From: Perlabentimonas gracilis | Lineage (GTDB): Bacteria > Bacteroidota > Bacteroidia > Bacteroidales > Tenuifilaceae | DNA length: 64,000 nt | NCBI RefSeq assembly: GCF_011174675.1 | Contig: NZ_JAANIG010000015.1 | Span: 25,520-89,519, forward strand | Direction of reading: 5' to 3' | Shown here: piece by piece, positions 16,472 to 24,904 of the stretch | Numbering within the stretch: the stretch's first letter is position 1 | Layout: the number at the start of each line of letters is the position of its first letter | Program-made: the position numbers and the translations under genes | Notes under the pieces: model-generated | The model's database searches: none | Told to the model about the DNA's origin: nothing | The model's input: only the letters and a program-made list of their open reading frames with translations

Positions 16472-18781
16472 TTAGTAATGCTTTATGCTCCAGCGCGATC
16501 GGGCACCCATGTAGAATGTCAGCTCGCCACCAGCCAAAATATCATAATGACTTATTTTATTGTTGATTATATCTTGCCCGTTTAGCTTTGCTTTTAGCAC
16601 ATATTTATTGTCGGGCGACTGGTTAACTGCTCTAATTCTAAAGGTTTTGCCATTCTCAAGGTTTATTGTGGCCGATTTTACCAATGGGCTGCCCAGCTCG
16701 TAGTATTCAGAGCCCGGTGCAACAGGGTAAAAGCCTAGTGCGCTAAAAATATACCAAGCGCTCATTTGACCAAGGTCGTCGTTTCCGCTAAGGCCATCGG
16801 GGGTTGGCTTGTACTTGGTGTCGATAATCAATCTAACCGTTTCCTGCGTTTTCCATGGATTTGCGGTCCAGTTGTATAGATATGGAATATGGTGCGATGG
16901 CTCGTTGCCATGCACGTAGTTCCCAATTATTCCCTCGCGGGTTATATCCTCGGTATTCTCGAAATACTTATCGGGTAGGTGCATATTAAAAACCGAGTCG
17001 AGGTAAACCTCCAGCTCTCTTTGGCCGCCCAGCAGCTCCATTAGCCCTTCCACATCGTGAGGCACATAAAGCGAGTAGTTCCACGCATTACCTTCAATAA
17101 AGCCTTGTCCGTGGGTGTCGAGCACATCAAAATCCTCTTTAAATGTTCCATCCAATAGGCGTGGTCGCATAAAACCTATGGATTTATCGAAAACATTTCG
17201 ATAGTTCTGTGCGCGCTGCGTAAATTCTTTGTAGATATTTTCGTTGCCTAGCTTTTTGGCCATTTGGGCTATTGTCCAATCGTCGTAGGCAAACTCCAGG
17301 TTTTTCGATACCGAATTGTTGGAGATATCCTCTGGAACATAGCCAAGCTTAATGTAATGATCCAATCCATCGTACCAGCCATTGCTGGCGGTTTGTACGG
17401 CAGCATCGAGGGCAAACTGTGTGTCAAAATTGGCATTACCCTTCACAATGGCATCGGCAAGGAGCGAAACGGAGTGGTAGCCAATCATACACCAGTTCTC
17501 GTTGGCGTAGTGGCTCCATACGGGCAGCATTTTATGTACGCTTTGCGAGTAGTGCGCCAGCATTGATTTTATCATATCCATATTGCGATTGGGCTGAATC
17601 ACATTGAAAAGCGGATGTAACGCCCTGTAGGTATCCCAAAGCGAGAAGGTGGTGTAGTTGGTGAAACCCTCAGCGGTGTGAATATTCTGGTCGAGTCCTT
17701 TGTACTGACCATCAACATCCATATAAACGGTTGGGCCAAGGAAGGAGTGGTAGAGCGAGGTGTAGAAGTTAACCTTATCGTCGTCGGTTAGGGTTTCTAC
17801 CTCAATCCTTGACAGCTCCTTATTCCATAAATTTTGCCCTTCCCGCACCACTCGATCGAAGTCCCAGTGCGGCGTTTCTGCAGCAAGGTTTTTTAAAGCG
17901 CCGTAGGTGCTAACTGGCGATATGGCCACCTTCATTAAAATTTGCTCATTGTTATCGGTTTCAAAATCGAAATGACACTTTATTTCACGCCCAGCATTTT
18001 CGGGGAAATTGCTGTTCTGGTCGAATCGTCTCCAAAATCCACGGTAAATCAGTTCCTCACTGTTGACTAATCCATAGGATTTGAAAGGCTTTGAAAACGA
18101 TATGGCGAAATACACCGTGCGGGTGCGTGCCCAGCCGTGGGTTTGCCGGTAACCAGTTATCAGGGTGTCGTTTTCGGCGCGGATAAATGTCCATACATTT
18201 TTACCGGGGTAGTTATAAATACCATGGGTTAAATCAACAATTATATGTGCATCGGACGATTTTGGAAACGTGTAACGATGCATTCCCACCCGGGTTGTGG
18301 TGGTTAGCTCTGCGTTGATACTATAATCGCTTAGGTGAACCTGATAGTAGTTTGGCTGCGCCGACTCATTATCGTGGCTAAAGCTAGAGCGGTAGCCCGA
18401 GTCGGGATTTGTTGAAGTGCCCGGGTTTAGCCTAAGTTCACCCGTAGTGGGCATCACCAGGATATCGCCCAAGTCGGAGTGGCCTGTACCGCTAAAATGG
18501 GTGTGGCTAAAACCAACAATGGTGCTATCGTCGTACTGGTAACCTGCGCAGTAATCGTAAACCTTTGGATTGTACTTGCCATCCAAGGAATAGGGTATGG
18601 TGTCGGTATCGGGGCTTAGCTGAACCGAACCAAATGGAACTGTTGCACCTGGAAAGGTGTGTCCCATTCGCTGGGTGCCAATAAATGGGTTTACCCAATG
18701 AATTGGTTCCTTCTCCAATTGCTGCGCTACTGAAGAAACAGAAGTGCTTACAAACAGTATGATGGCTAAGTGTTTAATCAT
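16472..18781 (-). CDS. GH92 alpha-mannosidase, periplasmic
   Basis: 769 residues with a cleavable signal (MIKHLAIILFVSTSVSSVAQQ), no lipobox. It is a core GH92 enzyme: WVNPFIGTQRMGHTFPGATVPFGSVQLSPDT at the start, GYQYDDSTIVGFSHTHFSGTG, and the GNDDLGQMSAW motif with Asp669 at the catalytic-base position. It lacks the C-terminal CHB_HEX_C and F5/8 C modules of the other GH92 in this locus. The soluble form suggests it works on oligosaccharides already in the periplasm, possibly with a different linkage preference (alpha-1,2, 1,3 or 1,6). It is 27 bases behind the ROK kinase gene and 13 bases before the GH2 gene. Confidence 0.93.
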   Translation of the reverse strand: MIKHLAIILFVSTSVSSVAQQLEKEPIHWVNPFIGTQRMGHTFPGATVPFGSVQLSPDTDTIPYSLDGKYNPKVYDYCAGYQYDDSTIVGFSHTHFSGTGHSDLGDILVMPTTGELRLNPGTSTNPDSGYRSSFSHDNESAQPNYYQVHLSDYSINAELTTTTRVGMHRYTFPKSSDAHIIVDLTHGIYNYPGKNVWTFIRAENDTLITGYRQTHGWARTRTVYFAISFSKPFKSYGLVNSEELIYRGFWRRFDQNSNFPENAGREIKCHFDFETDNNEQILMKVAISPVSTYGALKNLAAETPHWDFDRVVREGQNLWNKELSRIEVETLTDDDKVNFYTSLYHSFLGPTVYMDVDGQYKGLDQNIHTAEGFTNYTTFSLWDTYRALHPLFNVIQPNRNMDMIKSMLAHYSQSVHKMLPVWSHYANENWCMIGYHSVSLLADAIVKGNANFDTQFALDAAVQTASNGWYDGLDHYIKLGYVPEDISNNSVSKNLEFAYDDWTIAQMAKKLGNENIYKEFTQRAQNYRNVFDKSIGFMRPRLLDGTFKEDFDVLDTHGQGFIEGNAWNYSLYVPHDVEGLMELLGGQRELEVYLDSVFNMHLPDKYFENTEDITREGIIGNYVHGNEPSHHIPYLYNWTANPWKTQETVRLIIDTKYKPTPDGLSGNDDLGQMSAWYIFSALGFYPVAPGSEYYELGSPLVKSATINLENGKTFRIRAVNQSPDNKYVLKAKLNGQDIINNKISHYDILAGGELTFYMGARSRWSIKHY

Positions 18782-18808
18782 AGGTTTCGATTCTCGATTT
18801 CAAGCAGA

Positions 18809-19915
18809 TTATAGCTTGCCAATAGCCTTAAGTGCAAAAGCGTAGGCCCCAATGGCCACGGCTTGGCTGGTACCAAGTCGAGTGCGACCAACAGCCACGT
18901 TTTTTTGCCAGCTATAGGGAACCTCCATGTTAACATTGGGAACCTTTACCATCTTTGGGTTATTTTGATAAAATGCATTGCTATCCTCATAACTTTCCAG
19001 ATTAAAGGCTTTAACCTCAAGCCTATTGATATTCTGGCCATTGTAGGTAGATATTTTCCCGTTGAGCTGCGCCATCATCGATGGGGCAAATAGGGGATAG
19101 GCATTTGAAAGACCTCCGCCAATTACCACATTGCAATCGAGGAGTGTAATGGCGTTGGCCAGCACATCGCCAAGGGTTTTGCCAAGCCTCTCGAAGCTAG
19201 CACTGGCGGCTAATGCGTCACCTTTTTGGTAGCCCAGGGCAATGTCGAAAATTTCTTTGGGGGTTAGCTTTTTATCCTCTATGTTGCCAGTTATTTCTGA
19301 ATACACACGCTGAACAGCCCGGATGCTGATGCTCTCCTCTGCAAAAACGCTTGGTTCAAGGGCATTGCGGGTTACCCAAATCTCGGCGCCAGCCGAGTTA
19401 TCGCCTAGGTACAGCTCACCATTGTGCACTATACCCGCTCCAAACCCTGTGCCCAGCGTAATGCCCAGCAGATTTTTATACCTTTTAGAGATGTTGTGGC
19501 TTTCCAACTCATTGTTAATCTCGGGTAACATTCCGGCTATGGCCTCGCCATAGGCAAACAGATCGCCATCGTTATTTATAAACACGGGAATTTCAAACAC
19601 ACCCTCGAGCATTGGTCCAAGGGCAATTCCTCCCCTGAAAGCTGGCAGATTCCCCAAATCGCCAATAACCCCGTTGGGGTAGTCGGCTGGGCCAGGGAAT
19701 GCGAAGCTAATCGCTGAAGGGTCCTCCTTGAGCATCGACCTAACCTCCTTAAATCCATTTACAATGCTACTTAAGCAAAGGTTTAGGTCGTGACCGTTTG
19801 CGGGGTAGGCAATGGGGTTTACTATCTCCTTACCTCCTTTTATTGCCGAAAAAACAAAGTTTGTTCCCCCAGCATCGAGGGTCATTACTACCTCTTTTCG
19901 TTTGTTAAGTTCCAT
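18809..19915 (-). CDS. ROK-family sugar kinase (probably hexose/mannose kinase)
   Basis: 368 residues. The phosphate-binding motif LDAGGTN is at 13-19. The catalytic Asp is Asp116 in VFINNDGDLFAYGEA. LGITLGTGFGAGIVHNGELY is the second ROK glycine loop and VVIGGGLSNAYPL the adenosine segment. The Cys-rich zinc motif (CxCGxxGCxE) of many ROK glucokinases is missing; GAEIWVTRNALEPSVF occupies that place, as in several Bacteroidota ROK proteins. No DNA-binding domain is present, so it is a kinase and not a repressor. With MFS permease and mannosidases in the operon, phosphorylation of imported mannose is the likely role; glucose or fructose cannot be excluded. Confidence 0.85.
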   Translation of the reverse strand: MELNKRKEVVMTLDAGGTNFVFSAIKGGKEIVNPIAYPANGHDLNLCLSSIVNGFKEVRSMLKEDPSAISFAFPGPADYPNGVIGDLGNLPAFRGGIALGPMLEGVFEIPVFINNDGDLFAYGEAIAGMLPEINNELESHNISKRYKNLLGITLGTGFGAGIVHNGELYLGDNSAGAEIWVTRNALEPSVFAEESISIRAVQRVYSEITGNIEDKKLTPKEIFDIALGYQKGDALAASASFERLGKTLGDVLANAITLLDCNVVIGGGLSNAYPLFAPSMMAQLNGKISTYNGQNINRLEVKAFNLESYEDSNAFYQNNPKMVKVPNVNMEVPYSWQKNVAVGRTRLGTSQAVAIGAYAFALKAIGKL

Positions 19916-19924
19916 ATTATCAAC

Positions 19925-21103
19925 CTATTTTTTTGCAGATTTTAGGGCTACAATCAGAATGTAGAATATGCATGCGGCTGGAACTAAGAATCCCAGCTGT
20001 ACGCTAATATCGGCCACGGCACCCGTGATGGGTGGGATTAGCGCACCACCCACAATGGCAGTTACCATTAGGCCCGAGAGTTCGTTTGCCCGTTCGGGCA
20101 TTGCATCAACAGTAATTGAGAAGATAAGCGGGAAGATATTTGAGAAGCCTAAGCCAATCATCACTATGCCTGAGTATGCAAAATACTGGCTTCCGAAGAA
20201 TAGCAGCAGCATTCCCAGTACTGATAGGAGTACGCTGTAAACCAAAAACTTGCCAGCTTTCAATTTCTTCAGGATAAATGCACCCGCAAGGCGACCAAGA
20301 AAAATGGGCAAGAAGAATAGCCCCCAGGCCAGCCAAAGGCCAAAATCGCTAATACCATAAACCTTATCCATAAGGATTGGAATCTGAGCGCTCATCGATA
20401 CTTCGGCGCCAACGTAAAGAAAAATTCCAACCACCATAAGCAATACGAAAGGATTGCCTAGTAGCTTTAGGCTCGATGATAGGGTTGCAGGTTTTGCATC
20501 GGCACTTCTCTTCTCCTCAAACTTTAGGGAGTTAACCCACACAAGTGTAATTAGGATTATAATGGCGAACATAGGGAATAGGATGGTCCAGTCGAGTCCA
20601 AACCAAATCCCAACGGCAGGCGGCACTAAAAAGCCAAGCGATGAGCCAATGGCCTTAATAGATTGCCCCAGCGACAGGTTGCTGGAGTATTGCCCGTCGG
20701 CTGAAACATCGCGCATAATGGGGTTGCCCGCAACCTGTAGGGTAGTGGCTCCCGCGCCCAAAAGAAAGATGGAGGCGAAAAGTGCGTAAAGTTTTGTGAA
20801 TGATCCCGCTTCAATTACAGCTTTGGGTCCATACATCCCGAAAAGTATTGGAATAACTAGGCCAATTAGCGCAATGGTTAAGCCCAGCAGAAGGATAAAC
20901 TTTTTGCCCTTTTTATCTTGATAAACTCCCATTGGAATGGATAGTACGCCAAACATGATAAACCCGCTGGTGGTCATTAGCGAGGCCACAAAGTTTGATA
21001 CCTCAAAAGAGTCCTTAACCAGCGATACCAGTGGACCCACCACGTCGCCAAAGCCCATGGCTAGGAATGCGAGAAAAATTGGAAAGGTTTTACTACGTGA
21101 CAT
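19925..21103 (-). CDS. MFS sugar permease, FucP-like
   Basis: 392 residues with about 12 membrane spans. The N-terminus FPIFLAFLAMGFGDVVGPLVSLVKDSF and the loop GVYQDKKGKKFILLLG (MFS A-motif position) fit the FucP/glucose-galactose-type H+ symporters, as does GAGATTLQVAGNPIMRDVS in TM4-5. FSNIFPLIFSITVDAMPER is a second conserved stretch of that group. It would bring monosaccharide, probably mannose, into the cytoplasm. It begins four bases after the LacI-regulator gene and is followed nine bases later by the ROK kinase gene. Confidence 0.88.
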   Translation of the reverse strand: MSRSKTFPIFLAFLAMGFGDVVGPLVSLVKDSFEVSNFVASLMTTSGFIMFGVLSIPMGVYQDKKGKKFILLLGLTIALIGLVIPILFGMYGPKAVIEAGSFTKLYALFASIFLLGAGATTLQVAGNPIMRDVSADGQYSSNLSLGQSIKAIGSSLGFLVPPAVGIWFGLDWTILFPMFAIIILITLVWVNSLKFEEKRSADAKPATLSSSLKLLGNPFVLLMVVGIFLYVGAEVSMSAQIPILMDKVYGISDFGLWLAWGLFFLPIFLGRLAGAFILKKLKAGKFLVYSVLLSVLGMLLLFFGSQYFAYSGIVMIGLGFSNIFPLIFSITVDAMPERANELSGLMVTAIVGGALIPPITGAVADISVQLGFLVPAACIFYILIVALKSAKK

Positions 21104-21107
21104 AACG

Positions 21108-22139
21108 TTATGATGTTTTAGTTGATGAATCTCTGATAATTAGCTCTACTGGTAGTTTTACCGAGCGTTCTTCTATTGTAATCTCTTCATTATTAATTTG
21201 CCGAAGCAGGAGATCGAATGCCTTTTCCCCAATTTGCTCAATGGGTTGCGATATGGCGCTAACCGAGGGCTGCGTAAAGCTAAAGTATAGCATATCGTCG
21301 AAACCAATTAGAGCGATATCATCAGGGATACTCAGTGAAAGTTTTCGTAATGCCAACAGGCAGTGCGATGTGAGATTGTTGTTTAGAGCAAATATGGCTT
21401 CGGGCAGATTTTTGGTTTCCTTTAGCATTTGTAATCTCTCTTCCACTGCACTTTCCATATTTTTAAATGGGATATGGATATTCCACTCGGCAGGAACTGC
21501 AATATTAGATTTTGCTAGAGTTGATACGAACGCTTGGGTCCGCTCCCTAATGGTTGATATGTATTCGGGTGTGATGGATAGAATGGCCACATTTTTTATC
21601 CCCTGTGACACAAGATGATTTGCAGCCAGTTTTGATCCCTGGTAGTTATCAGCATAAACTTGCGCTGAATTGATTCCATTGAATGTTCTGTCGATAAGAA
21701 CGTGGGGCACATCGTTCAACAATCTGCTTAAATCCTCATACTTCTCCTGCGATGATGAGATGATAAGCCCATCAACCTTGCGTTCACGAAGCATCTTAAC
21801 TTGTTGCAATTCCTTCTCCACATTCTCATCGGTGCTGCAGATTATTACTGTATACCCATGTTCCCACGCATAATCCTCTACTCTTCGGGCAATGCGCGAG
21901 TAGAATCGGTTGGAGATATCGGAAACGATTAGCCCAATGGTGTTGGTTTTTCCGGTTCTAAAGCCACGAGCCAAAACATTTGGACGGTAGTTTAGCTCAT
22001 CGATCTTTTCCAGCACCCGTTTCTGGGTCTCTTTACTTATGCCGTGCTCGTTGCCTTTACCATTTATAACCAGCGACACAAGGGTTTTGGAAACTCCTAG
22101 GGCATTGGCAATATCAGCTAAAGATATCTTTTTGCTCAT
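21108..22139 (-). CDS. LacI-family transcriptional regulator
   Basis: 343 residues. The N-terminal helix-turn-helix is ISLADIANALGVSKTLVSLVINGKG with hinge helix NYRPNVLARGFRTGKT. It is followed by the periplasmic-binding-protein-like effector domain (TIGLIVSDISNRFYSRIARRVEDYAWEHGY ... DDIALIGFDDMLYFSFTQPSVSAISQP). It heads the mannosidase operon. A near-perfect CTAAA..TTTAG palindrome covers the -33 region of its own promoter (22175-22188) and a closely related site occurs upstream of the GH20 gene, so it probably represses both until a sugar ligand, likely mannose or a derivative, binds. Confidence 0.92.
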   Translation of the reverse strand: MSKKISLADIANALGVSKTLVSLVINGKGNEHGISKETQKRVLEKIDELNYRPNVLARGFRTGKTNTIGLIVSDISNRFYSRIARRVEDYAWEHGYTVIICSTDENVEKELQQVKMLRERKVDGLIISSSQEKYEDLSRLLNDVPHVLIDRTFNGINSAQVYADNYQGSKLAANHLVSQGIKNVAILSITPEYISTIRERTQAFVSTLAKSNIAVPAEWNIHIPFKNMESAVEERLQMLKETKNLPEAIFALNNNLTSHCLLALRKLSLSIPDDIALIGFDDMLYFSFTQPSVSAISQPIEQIGEKAFDLLLRQINNEEITIEERSVKLPVELIIRDSSTKTS

Positions 22140-22156
22140 AGGTTAGGTTGTTAACG

Positions 22157-22164
22157 CAAATATA
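22157..22164 (-). promoter_or_regulatory. -7 box of the LacI/mannosidase operon promoter
   Basis: On the - strand this reads TATATTTG, a full match to the Bacteroidota TAnnTTTG -7 element, 18 bases before the ATG at 22139. The -33 region falls on the LacI-type palindrome at 22175-22188, which would let the repressor block RNA polymerase. Confidence 0.5.
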
Positions 22165-22174
22165 GCCTAAAATA

Positions 22175-22188
22175 CTAAAACGATTTAG
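22175..22188. promoter_or_regulatory. Predicted LacI-type operator (operon)
   Basis: CTAAAACGATTTAG: arms CTAAA and TTTAG are exact inverted repeats around a central CG. With flanks, the - strand ACACCTAAATCGTTTTAG shares ACACCTAAATCG with the site at 31977-31990 in front of GH20. Central CG palindromes are typical for LacI-family operators, and the adjoining gene encodes such a regulator. Confidence 0.6.
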
Positions 22189-22262
22189 GTGTTGAGGCAA
22201 ACTTTTTCTGAAGAATATTTAATAAGGATTATTTTATTAGTCTTACTCAGTTTTAGGTTTTG

Positions 22263-23450
22263 CTAATTGGAATGGTAAGCTCTTGGGAGAGTAAAGTAAA
22301 ACTTGCTTCCTTCATTTTCGGTGCTTTCAACCCAAATTGTTCCACCATGTTTTTCAACAAATTCCTTGCAAAGGTACAGTCCTAGTCCAGTACCGGGTTC
22401 GTTTGCTGTTCCTTGGCTTTTTGTTTTTCCTACAATGCTGAAAAGTCCTTGTAAAGTTGTTTCGTCCATACCAATACCAGTATCGGAAACAACAACTGTA
22501 ATATGCTGGTTATCCTGAAATGCATCCAGAGTTACGGTATCGTTACTATTCGAAAATTTAATGGCATTTGTTACAAGGTTTCTAATTATGGTTAAGAGCA
22601 TATCGTTATCGGCATTCACCCTGATATCGTGGCTGAGCTTACTCCTAAGGTTAATTTCTTTTATCTGAGCAGCGCCAATCATAAATCTCACAATATAATC
22701 GAGAATTTCTTTTAAGCTAAGATCCTTAGGTTTAAAGTCAATTTTTTTCGATTGGCAGCGACTCCAGGTAAGTAGATTTTCAAGTAGTTCGTATGCGCTA
22801 TTTGCAGTTTGATTCAGGTATTTTGAAAGGTTTAACGCATTTTCAGTGTCATTATTCTCAATTTTTTCAATAATAAGTTCCGATAAACCAAGAAGTGAGT
22901 TAAAAGGATTTCTAAGGTCGTGAGCAATTATGCCAAAGAACTTGTCCTTTGTTTCATTCGCCGATTTAAGCTCGTCGCGCTGTAATTTAATCTCTTCTTT
23001 TTGGGCTTCTAAAGTATTGTTCTGCTCCTTGATGATGGAGATTGAATCTGAGAGTTTTAACATTGAATGCACTCGTGCTTGTAGCTCAATGCTATCAATT
23101 GGCTTCCTTATATAATCAACGGCTCCGCTATCTAAGGCATACTTGAGACTTTCTGAAGTAATCATAATACCCGTGCACATTATAATTGGGATATCGCTTG
23201 TGCTGCTGTTCTCTTTAAGGAATTTTATGGCTTCAATGCCATCCATTTCAGGCATTTCCCAATCCGTAATTATTAGATCAGGAACACGCTTTAGCGCCAA
23301 ATCAATGAGTACTTTCCCATTGGTAGCTCTAATTATTTTATGAGCAATACCCGTATCTCTTAATGCATCGGCAATTATTTGAACGTTATCGGGGTAATCG
23401 TCAGCAACCAGTATTGTATATGTTTTCAATTTCAACATTTTTTTAACCAA
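22263..23450 (-). CDS. Receiver-histidine kinase fusion (hybrid with N-terminal receiver)
   Basis: 395 residues, no membrane span. The receiver (about 10-130) has Asp63 in LIITDWEMPEMDG and Lys-Pro in YIRKPID. A coiled coil (about 135-170) links to HisKA with His177 in FFGIIAHDLRNPFNSLLGL, then HATPase_c with NLVTNAIKF (N box), DTGIGM (G1) and PGTGLGLYLCKEFVEKHGG (G2). The kinase thus responds to phosphorylation by another protein, as in phosphorelay or RpfG-like intermediate kinases. Its receiver plus coiled coil is a close paralogue of that in the PP2C phosphatase gene that overlaps it by eight bases. An alternative start is Met5. Confidence 0.9.
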   Translation of the reverse strand: MVKKMLKLKTYTILVADDYPDNVQIIADALRDTGIAHKIIRATNGKVLIDLALKRVPDLIITDWEMPEMDGIEAIKFLKENSSTSDIPIIMCTGIMITSESLKYALDSGAVDYIRKPIDSIELQARVHSMLKLSDSISIIKEQNNTLEAQKEEIKLQRDELKSANETKDKFFGIIAHDLRNPFNSLLGLSELIIEKIENNDTENALNLSKYLNQTANSAYELLENLLTWSRCQSKKIDFKPKDLSLKEILDYIVRFMIGAAQIKEINLRSKLSHDIRVNADNDMLLTIIRNLVTNAIKFSNSNDTVTLDAFQDNQHITVVVSDTGIGMDETTLQGLFSIVGKTKSQGTANEPGTGLGLYLCKEFVEKHGGTIWVESTENEGSKFYFTLPRAYHSN

Positions 23451-24747
23451 TTTTTACTCCAACAACAGTGATGTCATCAAGCTGTTTATTGCCAGCAAAT
23501 AGTGCTTCAATTTTCTGCTTCTGGATATGTAATGGAGAATTGATGTTTTCGTTTATTACAGAAAGGAAATTTGATGTTCCTAGTTTTCGTCCATTCTCAT
23601 TGATATTGCAAATGGTGCCGTCAGTAAACATATATATTAAGTCATTTTTCTTAAGTGTAATTGTTTCCTCTTGGAAATTTTCATTCTGGTCGTATATAAA
23701 CCCACCAATTGACGCTCTGCTTCCTTTAATAACTTGCAATTGTATGGCGGGAGGGGAGTAGAAGTAAAGCGAGTGCTTTGCCCCGGAAAAGGTTACTAGT
23801 GTTGTATTGTTGTTTTTTTCGAAACGGCATATCCCAATATCCATACCCTCATCGTTACCTGAGTCAATCTGGTGTAAGGTTTTTTTTATCTTGTTCTGCA
23901 AAACCTTTAAAATTAATCCGGTTGAGTGTACTCCCATACTAAAAACGATTTCGTTGAGTAACGTATTAGCAATCATACTCATAAATGCGCCAGGTACTCC
24001 ATGCCCAGTACAGTCAACCACTGCCAAAAATTGATATGGAAATAGTTTTTGGGGTAAACTTGATGTGTATTTTTCCCCCTGTGTTGAGACCAAGGGAGCA
24101 GAAAGATCGGCGTACCAATAGAAATCGCCCGAAACTACATCTTTAGGTTTGTAAATTATGAAATTTTCACCAAGACAATCAATTGTAGATTTTGGGGGAA
24201 GTATAGCTCTTTGGATATTTTGGGCATACTGAATACTAGAGCTGATAAGTATGTTCTTTTTCTGAATTTGCGAGTGCTGCTTTTCAATCTTATCCTTCTG
24301 CTCAAGTATTTCTTCTTTCTGGTTCTCTAGGGTTAAGTTCTGTTCCCTAATAATTTTGTAGGAATCACTGAGCCTTAGAGTTGAGTACACCCTTGACTGC
24401 AGTTCTATTGGATCAACGGGTTTCTTTATGAAATCAACAGCGCCACTGTCTAATGCCATTTTCAGATTCTGGGAGGTAGTCATAATCCCAGTACACATAA
24501 TAATTGGAATGTTTTTGGTAGCCTCAACGCTTTTAAGATACTTTATGGCTTCAATACCATCCATTATGGGCATTTCCCAATCGGTAATAATTAAATCGGG
24601 AATACGTTTCTCGGCTAACTCGCAAAGTATCTTTCCATTTATTGCTTTTATTACCTTGTGCTTTATGCCAGAGCAGCTTAGTGCTTCGGCAATTATCACC
24701 AGGTTCTCGGAATAGTCGTCGGCAATCAGTATTGTATAGGTTTTCAT
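23443..24747 (-). CDS. Receiver-PP2C (SpoIIE-type) serine/threonine phosphatase
   Basis: 434 residues from the ATG at 24747, which gives MKTYTILIADDYSENL like its neighbour; an upstream in-frame ATG (24786) adds 13 unlikely residues. The receiver has Asp56 in LIITDWEMPIMDG. A coiled coil (about 130-175) is followed by a SpoIIE-like PP2C domain (about 180-434): SIQYAQNIQRAILPP, VVSGDFYWY, FLAVVDCTGHGVPGAFMSMI and DDITVVGVKI hold the metal-binding Asp/Gly positions. Proteins of this kind dephosphorylate anti-anti-sigma (STAS) factors; no STAS gene is in the window. It lies between two kinase genes and overlaps the downstream one. Confidence 0.9.
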   Translation of the reverse strand: MKTYTILIADDYSENLVIIAEALSCSGIKHKVIKAINGKILCELAEKRIPDLIITDWEMPIMDGIEAIKYLKSVEATKNIPIIMCTGIMTTSQNLKMALDSGAVDFIKKPVDPIELQSRVYSTLRLSDSYKIIREQNLTLENQKEEILEQKDKIEKQHSQIQKKNILISSSIQYAQNIQRAILPPKSTIDCLGENFIIYKPKDVVSGDFYWYADLSAPLVSTQGEKYTSSLPQKLFPYQFLAVVDCTGHGVPGAFMSMIANTLLNEIVFSMGVHSTGLILKVLQNKIKKTLHQIDSGNDEGMDIGICRFEKNNNTTLVTFSGAKHSLYFYSPPAIQLQVIKGSRASIGGFIYDQNENFQEETITLKKNDLIYMFTDGTICNINENGRKLGTSNFLSVINENINSPLHIQKQKIEALFAGNKQLDDITVVGVKIG

Positions 24748-24904
24748 ATGTTGGTTTTCAAATGAATAAAATACAGATATTGACAAGATTAAAAATTATA
24801 TGTCTTGCATAATCTGGATTTTACCTTTGGTAAAATTCTCGCTTTCCCAAAAAAAACTTGGGATGACGAGTAGGGCTTGTTAACGGCTTTATAGGAGAAT
24901 CTCA

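Noticed and set aside
24818..24836. ATTTTACC/GGTAAAAT hairpin as terminator of the propeller kinase gene
   Set aside because: Eight-bp A/T-rich stem without a following T-run; kept out of the features.
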